Shown here one piece after another: positions 13,899 to 28,800 of a stretch of DNA of 64,000 nt. Every line of letters begins with the position of its first letter. Position 1 is the stretch's first letter. The DNA is from Chamaea fasciata. Taxonomy: Eukaryota > Chordata > Aves > Passeriformes > Sylviidae. The notes beneath the pieces were generated by a model. That model was not told the DNA's origin, searched no databases, and saw only the letters and a program-made list of their open reading frames with translations. Made by a program: the position numbers and the translations under genes. The stretch covers positions 50,929,563 to 50,993,562 of the forward strand of contig JARCOQ010000005.1 of assembly GCA_029207755.1 (NCBI GenBank), read 5' to 3'.

Positions 13899-16800
13899 TG
13901 TTTTTGTTGGGGGTTTTTTTTGTTTGGGTTTGTTTTTTTTTTTGTTTGTTTGTTTGTTGTTTTTTTTTTTTTGGTCTGCTGCTGCTCACTGACATGGAGG
14001 TTTCAGAGCTGTGAGCTGTGAGCTGTGAGCTGTGATTCAAGAACTTCTGCTGAGCTACAGTTGCCAGTTCTGAGCTCAGCAGCCTCTAACACCAGTTCTG
14101 GTAGACTGCTTTTCCCAAGAAGTGAAGCTGCTCTGTCATCTTTTTGCCCTCCGACTCAGTTTTATGTCCTTTGGTGTTCATCACTGTCAAGACTCCATTT
14201 CACTGTCCCAAAAAGCTTACTATCACTTGCAGCTCAGAAAACAGTTAGTGTTGATGGCTCAGATTTAAAAAAAGACCGCAGCACAGGTCTGATTGCGAGT
14301 CAGAAGTGTGGAGAAGGGCATGGCTACCTCAGAGGTTGTTACTTGAGCTGCTTCATAGAAAACACTAAAAATTTATGTATCATACCTTGAAAATGCAGCA
14401 GAGAGGATGATGTTTGAGATGTACCTTTACAATTTGCCATATAAGTGAAAGAAATAGTGTGGATATCAGGGTGCAGAAGGTTTCAGAGAGGGTACTGACA
14501 GGTATTAGAATTTTACCTTTGAAGGGGAGGGAGGGGAAGCAGAGAAGGAAATATAAACTACCTTCAAAAACAGGGGAGAAATACAGATTATGTTTTGCAT
14601 CAGCTAGCTGTGGATGATTCCCTTCACAGCTAACCCGTGTCTTAAGGTGCTGCTCTGCAAGTGCTTTAAAAGGGATAATTGAACAACTGGATGCAGTAAC
14701 AGATCCATTTAACAGTGCTCTTGGCCATGCACTTGATATATGCTTATGATTACTTATTCACTTGAAATCTCAAGGAGGACTCCCAGCTGTTTCTTTTTCT
14801 GCTCTTATCCTCCTGTTACATCTTGCTGTTTCAGTATTCTGATATTTAACCTGCAAGTAAACCCTGAGGCTTAAGCTGTGTAAACCAAAAGTCACACTTC
14901 TAAGTGCTGCCAGGCCAATAGGGGAAACATATAATCTGCTGCATCAAGCATGGTTTGCCTTAATCTAAAGCTGAAGGAAATCAGCTTTGAAGGGTGTGCT
15001 GAGGTAAGGAACACAGCACACAGCAGAGTCTCGGCTGAAGCTGTGGGTTGGTTATTGCAGAAAATATAGATCCATCATTGCTTACAAGAGTCTTACTAAT
15101 GCAAAGCCATTAACACAGAAAGCTGTGTTTTCCTGTGGCAGGGTAATTTGGTGCATATAATGGAGAAGTTATTAATTGTTTAATTTGCATCGTTTGCTAG
15201 GAAGGGGCAAATGCAGCAGTGAGCAGAAGCAGCAGCTTTTGTGAGATAGCATTCCAGAATCTTCCAAGTAGGTCACAGGGCAGTTCTCCTTGCTGAAGTG
15301 TCAACTCAGCTTCCCTGATGGGAATGTTGGTCAATCAAATCACCTGGCAAGCTGGTAGCCTTGGGACAGGTCCTCAGGTAATGCAGAGACCTCTCTGGAA
15401 GGAGAGGGCAAAAGGACATTGCCTCTGCTTGTACTAATGCACTTGTCTTTGCTTTGTGACAATGCAAACCTGCAACACCCCATTACCAAAATTTAAAAAA
15501 AAAAAGGGGGGGGAAAAGGCTTGCACGCAGCTTAAGGTGAGTTCCCAAATGAACTCAAGTCTTCCTCCAGGCTCTGCAGAAATAGCCTTCTCCTTTTGGT
15601 AGGCTGGTAATTAGCTACTCCACAGATTCAAACAATAGCAGTTTAGCTGAGACCCTGAGGTTCAATGGCTGCCTAAGCGGCTTTGCAAATTATGTCAATA
15701 TTATGTGCTGCTTGTAACCTCTGCATAGTTTATATCTTATGTTTAAATCTTTCTTCTGCCTTGTTTCTGCAGCACAGGACCAGACTTGCAAAGGAAGGTG
15801 TTTGTGCATCCAAAGGCCTTTTTTATTTAAAAAAAAAAAAAAAAATCCTGTATACTTCAAATTGTCATATTTTTAACACATTCCAAAACTGAGAGATTTG
15901 CTTCATCAGGCCTCCCTTGTGAATCAGTGCTTTCTTATACAACAGTTTCCCATCTGTGCCCAGTGAGAGCCATCTGAAAAGTGCTGTGCCACCTGAGCCA
16001 CCATGTCTTTGAAGGGTAGAGAGAATCAAGCAATTTTTCAGGTGCATCAGTCAGCATTCTCTCCCCTTGACCTCTGCCTTCTTCTGATATTCAAGACAAG
16101 GAGGGGTGAAGTGAGGATCTGCAGGAAGCAGTATCCTTGCAGTGCCCCTGGGAAGAGTCCACCCCTTCAGACTGAACTGTAAGTCCGTTGACTTAATTAC
16201 AAATTGGATTATAAGAGCTAATCTTCGATTCTGTGGTGTAACACCAGGCTGCTGGGAGCCTGTCAGGGACTGGCAGCGAGGGCTCTGGAAGCACAGCCAG
16301 TTCTTGTCCTTTAGACCCAGATGCTGGCAGGACCTGTGAGGTCCTGGTGCTGTGCCAGGGAAGAGCCTTTGGGCATTAGGCCCTTCCTGCAGCTCCATAG
16401 TGGTAAGGGCCACTTCTAAAAAGCTATCTGCATAACTGCTGCTGATGGATTAGGTACTTGAATATCTTCAAAACATAAAAAACAACTTGGCAGAGTTCTT
16501 TTGGGGGTTTTTGGTGGTTTGGTTTTGGTTGGTGTTTTTTAAGCACCAGCAGTTTCCTGTGTGAACAAACCTGTGGAAAGCCTGCTTGAAGGAAAGTCTA
16601 ACACTGCAAATGATGGAAATCCACTGTTGGAATAATATCCCTGTAGGATGTTGTTCCAGCTTTCGAGACCTTTGTGTTGTTACATGACTTGCTAACTCAA
16701 GGTTACCTGGAATATCCAGAGACATATTTGGGAGTATACAGGGACTGTGCTGGCTAAGGATGAGCACTGCCTAGTGGAATTCCTAGGCTGGAGTGCTCCA

Positions 16801-19800
16801 TCAGGCTGTAGACCACGGCAATATTTATGTTACAGCTTTCAGTGAAGCATTACCCATGCAAGAGATTGCTCTGAAGTGAGTTTGTAGAGGTACCTGAATT
16901 GCAGCCGGGCATTGAAACTAACCAGGGTTTATTTTGAACCTTAAAAACAAAAGTAACCTTCTCCCCCAGAGCTGTTTTAAATCCAAACCTTAAATAGCTT
17001 TGACTGGCTTGTCCTCTGTTTCAGGTGAGGATTCCTGTCTCACTGGTCTGTTTTGCCCGAATCTTTTTCTCTCACTGCACTGTCGATGATGATGTTCTCC
17101 TTGTTCCTTGTAGGTGGTTGGATGAATCCATCATTCAAGACATCACACCCAAGCTGCTTGGGGAGTGGCCCAACACTTACACCTACACCAAAGCCTTGTC
17201 AGAGTACCTGATCCAGCAAGAGAAAGGAAACTTGAACATTGCTATCATCAGGCCATCCATCGTGGGAGCCAGCTGGCATGAGCCTTTCCCAGTAAGCATG
17301 CATACACAATTCCCTACCAAGAGCCTTTGGATGCAGCTGGAGCTGTGGTACTGTCAGGAATCTGTCCCTCCTTGTAGCAGTGTCTTCAGAAACAGGTCTC
17401 CAGTTCATAGGGAAATGCATGGAAGAGATGGAGATCCTGTGCTGGAGTGGAACAGCAAGCCTTCTTCAGCATTTTCAGGAAGAACTCCTGTGAAAAGACC
17501 ACATTTAAGCAATAATCACAAGAGCTGGGATAGTTATGGTGCAGAATGTTGGGCTTGCAATTGATTGTCCCTTCAGGCACACCAGGGGAGTTTCTGTGCT
17601 CAAAACATGGGATCTGAGGGTCAGTCGTACTCCTGGTGCATTCTGGTTGAGGTACAAATGTCAGACAGTCAGTAATTAAATGCAGCTGTACTTGGGAATG
17701 AGAGAATTCATTAAGCTAAATATACTGATAGGAATAATGTGCCCTAACATTGCAGCCAAATTGGAAAGGCAGCACAAAGTCACCTTTGGCTCTCATGCAG
17801 CCTGAAGTATGCCAGAGATGACTGAGATACAGCCAAGGCTCTGGGCCAAGCTCCCCATCTTGGAAAGACAGAGAGTTCTGTTTGGTGTCACAACCTGTTC
17901 CAGGTCAAACAGCTCATCACTGCTCTGAACTCCAGCTCCCACAAGTGGCAGCTTCCCTGACCTGAAGTAGGATGGGATTCAAAAGGAGTGGTGTGGTTTG
18001 GTTTGGTTTTGGGTTTTCTTTTCTTCCTTGCTTTAGACGTTAGCTGCAGTGACCAAATCACTCTTGATGACAGCTGCATGTTGTCTGTCAAGGGTAAATA
18101 TCACTCCAGCTGTTGGCAGCAAGTGTGCCAGCACCGAGACACTGTGGTGTTTAAAGCCAGATGTTATTCCTGAGGCCAGGGAACAGGAAAGAAGTGGTTT
18201 CTAAGAATAAACTTAGATTCTGTTGATGAGTAAATTGCAGGCAATGCATCCCCTGGTACTGGTTGACATTCTGGCAGCTGCCCCCAGATGGGCTGGCATC
18301 CATCTAAAGTGGTGTCTCTTTCCTTCTTTGTCTACACCACATCACAGTCATCATTTAGAAGCCCGTGTAAGCAGCGTATCCTTGAAGGGAACACTAATCA
18401 TTCTTCTTTTCCACAGGGTTGGATTGACAACTTCAACGGGACCAGTGGAATATTTATTGCGGTACGTCTGGTTACTATTTAAGCTCCCCTTAAAGGAGAG
18501 TTTGAGTTACTAAAAATAGCAATTCTGATGTTACTCTACAGCCCCACTTAGAAACTGTGTGCAGTCGAGGGCCACAGGAGTTTTCTGAGTCTGGGAGAAG
18601 TATGTCACACACTTGCCACACATTTGTCAGCTGGTAGGACCCAGAGGATGGTCTGTTTGTGCTGAGCTCAAAAAAGGACATTGAGAGACTATTCATGTTG
18701 CTGGTTCACTAAAACATGAATTGCAGTTCCTAAAAACTCTGAAAAAAATAAAGGTTTGGACAAATTTTCAAAGAAATGGCAAAAGATGTATCCCTAAAAT
18801 GAAGGTAATGCACAGGTGTCACAGCTTGTACATTTTAATACAACTTTAACACAACTTTATTTTCTAGGCCAGGTTACCACACTGCCAATACAAGGCAGCA
18901 ATATTTATCCTTCCTTTTGTCTCTGTGTGTATTGTTTCCAAATCCACTGCTATAACTTGTCTTACTGTCTTATTGATATTGTGGTATCCCTCCACAAAAA
19001 CAAAGATTCTGCCTCCCATTTGCCACTGCATTGTACAGGATTTCTCCCTGTACACACTACACCTTAATAATGTGTATGATTGATTCAGACTCTGCCAGTT
19101 ACATGGATAATTCACTATTTTTTCCTAACTTGATAAAGTGCTCTCCATAAGATGAAAATAATCATTATAATTAGTCCATGAAAAGAGTAAAGTTGCATAC
19201 CTCTTCTCCTGCCTTATATATTTTTTTCTGAACTAAAATCACTGCCTTAGATCTCTCTGTCAATCCATAATGCTGTATAGCTGTGGGCAGATATTTATAT
19301 TCATGTATGAGTTGTCCAACTTTATTACTTTGTCAAAACTATGTTCTAATCAGCCTGGTGCAGTGTATAAAAGGATTAGTGGTCTGCAATCATAGGAGAG
19401 CAGAATACAATCAAAATATGATCTTGTTAAAAATGCTGATTTATATCTGAAGTAGATCATAAATAGAAACTGTTACAGTTATGGAGTGCACAGGACAAAT
19501 AATGCTTTCATCTGAACCCCATCTATACATTCCAGAGGCATTCAGTTTTTGTTCACAAATTATTAACTTCCAGTCATGTCACAGTTTCTTTAAAAAAAGC
19601 CTTCTATTCCATGGTGACAGATCAAGAAGCTTGTACTGCCTTTCTGCTCTAGTCCCAGCATCTTGTCCTGGTTTCTCGATGATGTCATAAATATCAAGGA
19701 ATGTTTTGCAATTCCTTAATTTTGCAGATGCACTTCTTACATTTTCATGTGTCAGGTTCTAACTTTCGTACTGACACGAATTTTATTTTGAGCAGGTTTT

Positions 19801-22800
19801 TTTGTTTTGGTTAGTTTATTTTTTTAATCATAACCTTTGATGATGTCTGTCAAAAAATTTATCTAGAAGTGGTTTGCAAGAAATCTTTGGGCCAGGTTTT
19901 GTATGCAGATGCAGCCTGTATCATTAGAACCGAGTTAGCTCCTTGGAAAGCAGAGATTATGAGATTCTGGGGTCACTGTGGGAAATAGCTTCTCTTTTTT
20001 TATAAAAGATTAGACTTGCACTGAGATTTGAAAAAGAGGTGGTATTTTTTGGTCCAGGTTTGAAGCTCTGAGGTTTTTCAGTATAGTAGAAGAGACAATG
20101 AAATTTGTGTCATCTACACTGAGCTCTTGGGTGGTGAAATGTGGTCTGTAACTACATTGAGAGTTGGCCAACAAAAAGATAAAAAACAATGACAAGGATG
20201 CAGGGTGTAGAGACAAAGTTGTTTGGAATATTTTGTGGAAGGGAAAAGTGTTTATTATTAGGGACCCAAGAGACTCTTTTCTTCTGAAGGGGGGGAATTA
20301 ATAAGTACATGAATTAATGTGTTTGAATGTGGTGAGTTGTTTGAAAATGAACCCTTAAACATCTGAGTGATGCATCAGTTTTGATTACCTGAAAGTTGTG
20401 TCAGTACAAGCAGCTCTCCTGGCCAAATGTATTTTAAACTGTGATTATTAGATGAGTAGCTTACTTGCTTTAAGTGTTGAAAAAAGCAAAAGGGAAGTGG
20501 TTTTGGTGGTTTGGTTTTGTGTGTTTCAAGCGTCCCTCCATACCAAAATACTCACTTTCAGCTTCTAACCAAGCTCATCCTATAGAGAGAACATCCACCA
20601 GATTCAGATTTGGTTCAGATGATCTTTGATGTCACTTGGGGAGAATCTGGACTCCAAATCTTGCGAAGACATTTTTTCCTCAGTTGCAGTGTTTGAGTCT
20701 GATCATTTCATTCCATAAATAGTCACGTCTTTTAAATATTCATGAAATATGGGAGTCCGAGTTGTTCTTGATAATCTCATTATGTTTCTTTCGTCTACAG
20801 TTGCTCCAGCTGTTGTGGGGAGCTGTGTTTGTTGATTGAGGAACAAAATGAAATTAATTACATTTCTGCTGGAGTGCAATTAAGGCATTTTGTCTCGCTG
20901 TTCCCTATTACATGCAAAGACCTTCTTCCCTGCAAGGCAGTGAAGCTGTAGGGCTTTACTGGTTTAATTTGTGGTCTGGACAGTGACTGGCCCCAAAGCA
21001 CCTCAGCTGAGAGGCTGTCCAGAAACATCAGACTCTGACCAGGAAATTATTTTGGAGGGTTCACTTTGCAGTAGCTTCTGTTTCACTAAAGAGAAAAATG
21101 TCAGCATCTATAAATAGAAACCAAGCTATACCTGACAGAAGTACCAGTGAACCATTTTTGATGTAACAAGTAACCTTAAAAACTTAAGCCTTTGTTAAAT
21201 ACAAAATGTAGGAAATCTTGAAATCATTCATGTGTGTATGACCATCACATGCTGCTCTGAACACATTTTGCAGCAGATCCATCAAACATCCTCATTTTGA
21301 AGACCTCAGAAAGGTCTTCAGTGTGAAAATGCGATAGTTGATTACACACTGGTCTCTAGTGGGCATGTGTTCATAGCAGTGGAAAATTCAGAGCTGAGCT
21401 TGGTTGCCTCCTTTGTTTCTTTCTGCCCTTTTTTTTCCCCCCTTGGAAAACCCCAGTAGTGTAAGAACCCAGAGAAAATCATAGTGATGTTGCAAGTTGA
21501 AGTTTTAGTGTCTGAACCTAACCATAGCTCACCTTAGGGCAGCAGAATTAAATGCATGACACAGATTTGAGGAGGATGGAATGAGCCATGTGGGGAATCT
21601 TGAACTGTTGTCTATGTCATGTGATCCCTCTGCCCAATGCACCAAGTATGAGATGGGACTGCTCAGAAGTCCTAGTTCCTGATGAAAATTAAATCAGTCA
21701 CAAGCAGTATTCCCGTACTTGCAAGGTATGAAATGCAACAAACACATCTGATTGCAGAAGGGGAAAGGAGGAGAACAGTCACCAAAAAGACCCAAGAAGA
21801 TAAACACCTCCCAAAGAGGGGATACAGTATCCCTTAAAATCCACCAATGACCACTAGATAATGGCATCTGCTTTACAAGTTAATAGCAAGTCTTAAATGC
21901 GTTTTTAATTACTTTTTTCCTCTTCTCAGACTTCAGGCAAGGGGTTTTCCACAACTAGACACTTCCTGTTTAGTTGCTGTATAAAAATTTAATCTATTTT
22001 ATAATGAAATTGGAGTTTCAGATTGTATAAAAATAATTTGGGAAAAGCTGTAACATTTCCTTTGCCCTAACTTTTAGATATTGATGGATCTGCAGCAGAT
22101 GCTCTTTTGCTCCTTCACTTAGTCCTTCCCTCTGCTTTTGCACAGCTCTGAATTACAAGAGCTTTTATCCTTCCTTGCTTCACCTGCACTTTTATCCTCT
22201 CAGCTTTTTCCCTGGCTCCTCAGCTTCAGTGCATTGTTTCCCACATGAGAAATACCTTGATTGCAGCCTTCACTCTGCCATGTGGGGTTTCTTCTCTTAT
22301 ATGCTGTGTTTAGCCCTCGTCCCTGACACACCAAGTAAAGTTCCTTCACCCCATTTCATCCTCATGTTTCTGTATTTTGCCTTGTCCTCTCTGATGCAGT
22401 CTGTCATGCTGTTGCCGTGTCTCTCTTGTGGAACCTCCAAAGCTTGATTGGTCATCATGGAAACCCCTTGATAAACTTTCAGGTGAAATGTATATATTTT
22501 GGGGAGCCTGATCCCCTGAAAAATGCACTTCCAGCCAAAGCAAGAAAATTTTTTGCTCTTGCCTATTTCTTCTTTTTTGGTTGTCAGTATTTTGTATTTG
22601 CACTGATTCCTTTTACTGAGTTTTGGTGGGTGATGTGCTCTTCAAGGCAGAGGCCATCCTCTGTATCTTTGTGCTTAACAGACAGCTTTGGAAAAGAGGA
22701 CAGTGTGAATACATCCAAAGGAAAGGTGGTCAGCTTTTCAAAAATCCTACTGCTGTAATTTCCAAAGTGACTGCAGTCTCTGAGGGACACTCAGACCTCT

Positions 22801-25800
22801 GCCTGCCTATGCCATTTAAGAAAAAACAGCTTTCAGGCATCACTGGGAACTTCACAGCAGCAAATTCAGATACATTCCTTTCCTCGGGTATTTCTTTCAT
22901 ACTGAGTTAAATTAAGAGTCTCAGCTTTTCTTCTTGTACACAGCACAGACATCATCATGTTTCCAGATGTCCTCTGAAAATGCAAGACAGTGGGATCCAT
23001 GGGAGATCCATCTTTGTTGTCACAGGAACCAAATAACCTGCAGCAGAAAAAACTTGCTGCAGTGCTGGCCCATGCCCAGTGCGCGCTGCTGGAGCCCTGC
23101 CAGTTAAATCTCAGCCCAGCCTGAGGTGGGTGACTTTTTCCCTGTGTCCCTGTGTCCCACAGGCAGGCAAAGGAATCCTGCGGACCGTCATTGCCAACAA
23201 CGAAGCAGTGGCAGACATGATTCCTGTTGACGTCGCCATCAACCTGACCCTGGCAGCCGGGTGGTACACAGCTGTGCACAGGTGGGAGGGCGTCCCTCTT
23301 TGTGTCATTCCTCTTTGGCCACACTCCTGGAATATTTGTTCCCTGCACCAGCACTTTAAAGAGAACCAGGAGCTGATTAAAAACCAGTGCAAGAGGCTGG
23401 TTGATTGATTTTCTGGTTGGTGTTTTCTCCCTACGGGTGGGCAAGGACTGAGAGTGTAGAAGACACAATAAAGGCAGGGTTCAGAGTTAGGAAATCTCTA
23501 CAGCTACAGGTGAGACCTGCTTCTTAACCTCTCAGAAGTTACTCACTCTTCTGAAGGCCAAGAGCTTTGCAGCAGTGGTTTTTTGGGCCTCCTTTTCATT
23601 GAGTTGCTTTTCAAGTGTCTTCTGGAGTTTTCTTGGTAAAAAAGCTCTGTGTGTTATCCTTAGGAAACATTGCACCATGTAAATATATTATGGGCTTATG
23701 GGTTATATGATCTAAAAAATCTCCCTTATTTGCATTGTTGAGAAGAGTATGTAGAAGTGATATTAAGGATTTAACGTCCTTTCCTGTGAACCTTTGGCCT
23801 TGCCTTTGATCATTAGGTAGGAGTACGGAGAATAAACCACATGAATTATTCTTGAGGTTTTTGCAACTCTGAGAAATCAAACCCAGGCAAATAAAAGGCA
23901 CAGAAGTGTTTTACTCTGAAAGACAGAATAAGCCCTCTGAGCTGAGGGTAGACCTGCATCCAGAAAGCTAAATAAGGACCTTAAAAGGACCTTGAAAAGC
24001 AGCTCACCAGCTTTCCCCTCAAAGCATTATTAAGAAATCCACCAAATTAAAACTGTGCAGTTTTCAAGTATATAGTAAGAAAAATGCTGTATTGATGTCA
24101 TCGTCCCTTTACACCCTTGGCATAGCAGGCTTAGGTCAAGAAAACCGTTTCATTAATTTTGACTTATGTTGAAGGAAGAAATAAAACCAGTGTGATCCAT
24201 GTTTAGTTCCACACCAAAAAATGCAAACTTTGTTTGGTATTAAACCGGGAATTTTCTTGAAATTGATTTTTTCATACTCCCTTCCCTAACAAATGGAGTT
24301 TTTCTTCCCATCTCAAAATAATACCTCTTTCTGTTTTCCAGACCAAAAAACTTGTTGGTGTACAACTGCACAACAGGGGGAATCAACCCTTTCTTCTGGG
24401 GAGAAATGGGTAAGGTCTCATTTAAATGGAGAACATCCATAGTGTTCCTCACACTTTGAAGAACTGGTTTCCACAATTTCGGTGGCATTTGGTGTCTGCC
24501 GTTCAAACTCTATTTTGGGGACCTAGCTGCAGTAGGTGAGGATCCTGTGAGGCAAAGGGTACTTCCAAACCAAACCATTCTAGGATTCTGTGATATTATG
24601 GAAGTGAAGTGATCTTCCTTGCCCATCAGAAAATTCTGAACAGAAATAACAGGTGTGCACTTGAGGAGGAAAACGTTGAGATGACACATGGGCTTTAAGA
24701 ACAGTTTGTATTCTGATCATGAGTTTTGTGGGGAAAAAAATCAAATTATTTTCATGGCTGACTTTTCTTCAAGTGGATGTACTTCCAAGGCAGGGGTGAA
24801 AGAAAGGGAGACAGTTTTTCTTGCAGAGAAAAACTCATGCTGAAGCCAAGCAGCGGAATTTGTCTCAGCTGTGTACTGTGAAATACTGAGTATAGTTAGT
24901 ACATTCATGGACACATGTACTGGGCCTGGTTTACTTTCTGTTACCTCTGCATTCATATCTCAATGCTTTTAAATACAGGAGGCTGGCTACTCCATCTCTC
25001 AGCCTTTGCTTTTCCCCTTGCATTATTTACATGGCAAACTAAGTCAGCAGCGAATGAGACCATAATTGCATTTACAGAATAAATGTCTTAACCATGATAT
25101 TTGATCATGTGGCCTAGCAGGGAAGAGGTTTCAGCAGTTGGCTGAGTGCTGAGGACATCACACCAAGTTCCTTGCCTTTTTTTTTTTTTAATGAAAAATG
25201 AAATGTTGTGGTTAGTCACAGATCTGTGGCTTTTTCACAGGAGTGAATGCAAAGCTCTTTACAGGCTGCTACATCAGCAAAAGCAACCATAGCACCACTT
25301 TGTGAGGTTTGCCTTTCTTAACCCTTTTTCAGTGTAAATTTACTGATGAAAACAGCAATGTATTAGTGCATTGTCATTGATTTTATTCTGTTCCTCTGCT
25401 TATAACTGTGGATTTGGTAATGAAATCATCTGGATCCAGCAGCAGCAGCTTCCATGAACAGCTCAGCTGCATGGTGGAAGTGAAGGCAAAATTTTCTCCT
25501 TGGGTGACACTATGAAAGCTCTTTCTACCTCATGTTGTAGCCACAGTTTTCCTGAGAGCAGCATGCTGCGGAGAATTAGGATGGAGTATTAAAGTGCAAA
25601 ATTCTTTCTTTAAAGATGCTGCACATCTGAGGAAATGAGTTTGGGAAAGATGTACTGCATCACGATGTTATATGACTGCAGCCATCCAGTCTGAATCTGC
25701 AATTCACTTTCCTACTAATTTCTTTTTGGGAAATAGACATAATTCTGTTCAGGGAGTCAGGATGTGTGACTGGTCATCAGGGTGGAGGATCCTGAGTGTC

Positions 25801-28800
25801 TGGAAGCTGTTGAGAAACCAGGGAGGGGAATGGGAGTCACCTGGCGTGGGACTGAGCATTTTACTGCAAAGCAGACATGGGATTTGCAGAGTGAGGGGCC
25901 TGGGCTACCTGGTTAGGCCAAGTGACACCAGGGCCTGCCGTAAGAGTGACAAGTGGACAGAGAGGAGTAGGGATTTTTCAAGGGAAGAAAGATCAAACAG
26001 AGAGAAATTGAGACTGGATTAGGCTGAGAGTACCAAGGGTTGGGAACAAAAGTGACTGAGATGGTGATGCTTTGAGCACTCTTTGAGTGATGAGCTTGGA
26101 GGGAGGAGAAAGAGATGTAGAAGAGAGTTTATGCTTAAACATTCACTGCAAGACAGTTCATTCTAAAGCTCCTCGGACACAGATAAAAACTCCTAGTGTT
26201 AAAAGGCACCTTAACTGATTTACTTCTTTTCCAAATAATGCTATCTATATGCTTGCGGTTTTTTCTTTTCCCTTACTTTGTCATTACTTTCCCTGCTGTT
26301 ACAAAGATGTGGTCAAACAACTAAATTTTTATCTGAAGAAGCATATTCTGCTTTGCTGCAATGTGAATCGGGTTAGTCTGACTTTGTGAAGTACATTTTG
26401 CAGTTTCTCCTCAAAACTAAACCTTAAAACAGGTGGGAAAATGATGTTCAGCATGGCAAAAATTAAGTTCAATTTATTCTTGATAGTCTACCTGGATGAG
26501 ACCTGTGTCTGATTCTCTCCCTGCAGAACTTGCCTTTAAGTTGTAGAATTTGCTGCTACATTTTTGTGTTGAGGTTGGAGGGGAAAGACCACCCACCCAC
26601 TAAGTTGTTGCAGTAGCTCCTAGAGGTGACAAATTTCTGGTTTGGGTTTTATGTTAGAAGAAGTACAGTGAAAGTCACTACTTGAAGTGCAGTAATGAGC
26701 TGACCACAGATACTGGGGAGTCCTTTCTGAATGTTACGAATGGAATCTGCTTATCTGAGGATGATCTGGATGTTTCTTGTGGCTTGCAAATTCTCATCTG
26801 ATTTTCTATTTGTAACATAAGCTTAGAGACTAAACTATAATATGAGCACAGATTGATGTCGTTAACTCTCAAATCAATTTTTGAGAAAGTGAAAAAAGCC
26901 CACATATTCTTCCTTCTTGAGCTTGCTGGTGCTCAGGAATAGGAGCACCATCTGTTTATCAGTCTCTAGGATGATAGTCTTACACTCAACTGCTGCAGTT
27001 CTATTAAGCGTCTGCAATATGCAAATGCCCCAGATATGCACATCTAGATGCCACTTCGTGGCACTGTGCCATTGCCAGAACTCAGAATCAGACCCGGCAT
27101 ATTTTGTGCCTTAACATGCAAAGGGAAGGGAAGATTCCCACCCTATAATTTGTTTTTGAGTTAAGAATGCAGGACAGTTTGCTGCCTTAGAGCATCCAGA
27201 GGTCTTCTGAAAACAGGCAGATGTTCAGTGGTGTGGATCAGATGTGGTTTGAAAGGATATAATGAAGTCTTTTTAAAGCTATCACCTTTAAGTGGCAGAC
27301 TAAATCAGACATCAGCCCGTTGGAAAATCTGATTGAAAATTAGAAATGTCTTTTTCTTTATGCTAGCAGATAAAAATTTGCTTTCAGTGATCTAAAGAAA
27401 TCAGAAAAATCACTTACCAATTTCTTTTACATCTGCTGCAGGTGAAAGCAGAACTGCAGTTCCTTGTAGCTCTCAGAGCTGCCTGCTTTTCCTCCTTTAT
27501 GTTTTGGTGCTTTGACAAGGAGGTTTTTGTCTGCCAGTGTTAAGTGTGGAGAAGGATTAGGTTTCAAACAGGCGATAGCTGGAGTCATCAATTTTCATGG
27601 CAGAAGGGACAACCTGGTCCAAGCCCTGGTGACACAGTTCAGAGAGCTGTGGGCTGGAGCTGTGAAGCACAGCTTTGGGCTGTGCTGCACTGTGGTTCCA
27701 GCCCAGCTGGAAGTGAAAAATGCCTGTTCCCTTGCAGGGCAGTATGTCATGTCCACATTCAAAAGGAACCCCTTGGAGCAGGCCTTCCGAACACCCAACG
27801 CTCACATGACCTCCAGCTACTTGATAAACCAGTACTGGATCACTGTCAGCCACAAGGCACCTGCCATCCTCTACGACCTGTACATGAGGCTCACGGGGAG
27901 AAAGCCCAGGTAAGAAATGGTGCCCTCAGCCTCCTGCAAACCTGCTGCTCTTGTGGAGAGCAGAGCTCGAACCAGAGATGAGAACTGGAGTCCTTGAGCT
28001 TCTTCCCGTCTCCATCTCTTGAGGAAAAGGAGGAAAATGCATGGCTGTAGCTAAGCACAGCCTAGGGCTCCCACCCTTCCCACCACCTGGAGAACAGCAC
28101 ATCTTTTGAACTCAGTTTAACACACTTCAGAGCTTCTGAATGCAGAGGAGGACTGGTAGTCTTCTGTCTTCTCTGTATCCAGATCTCTACCCCTTCAGCT
28201 TTCCAACGGGATCACCCCTATCTGTCATGAGCTTGCCTAAGGACTTGAGACTGGCAAGGTTTAGAACATACCAGCTAACACATTTTTTCCCCATAAATCA
28301 GATGCCTAAGTAGCTGTTTTCAGCACTGACCTGAAACCTAGGAAGCAGTTGTTTCTGAGTGTGATTAAATTCTAATTGTATTTAGGAGGGCAGCTCACTG
28401 TTACGGGTGGTATTTGAGCCCTGGCAGTGGTGTGGCTTGGAGCAACAGCAATATCCATGTCTCATGTGGAAGGAATCTTCTTGTAAGTAGCATTACTCCA
28501 GATATTGTCCTCCTTTATTCCCTGCCACCACAGAGGGGGATTTATTATGCAGTGTAAGAACAAGATGCCAGTGCTGTGTTGATGTCAGCTGCTCTTGTGC
28601 TCCTCTGCTAGCTAGAAAGCTGGCTTCAGCTGTTTGCAAAGAAATCCCTGGCATTGCTCTGATTTATCCCTGATATTCTGCTTTGGAGGCAGATTGGTCT
28701 GTAAAAAGGCTTCCAGTTTTCCAGGAGGAAAGAATTACGCTAGGAATAGAGGTAAACTGAAAATGAGGCTGGAATCTTCAGTCTCTGTTGAAATAGGCAG

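Larger units (their letters stand above)
11919..17113 (+). other. FAR intron after visible exon 2
   Basis: Holds a minus-strand CR1 fragment (12670-12915), an older repeat (13440-13740), a GATA microsatellite with a T/G-rich flank, a four-copy 7-bp tandem repeat, and A-runs near 15.50 and 15.83 kb. No coding segment recognised. Confidence 0.7.

Noticed and set aside
13822..14034. Regular short repeats that might suggest an array
   Set aside because: Plain GATA microsatellite plus a four-copy 7-bp tandem repeat, without spacers. Not a CRISPR array, and the organism is a vertebrate.
17292..17564. Open frame continuing past FAR visible exon 3
   Set aside because: A GTAAGC donor at 17292 and the conserved downstream exon show that the mRNA leaves here. 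The read-through has no FAR similarity.
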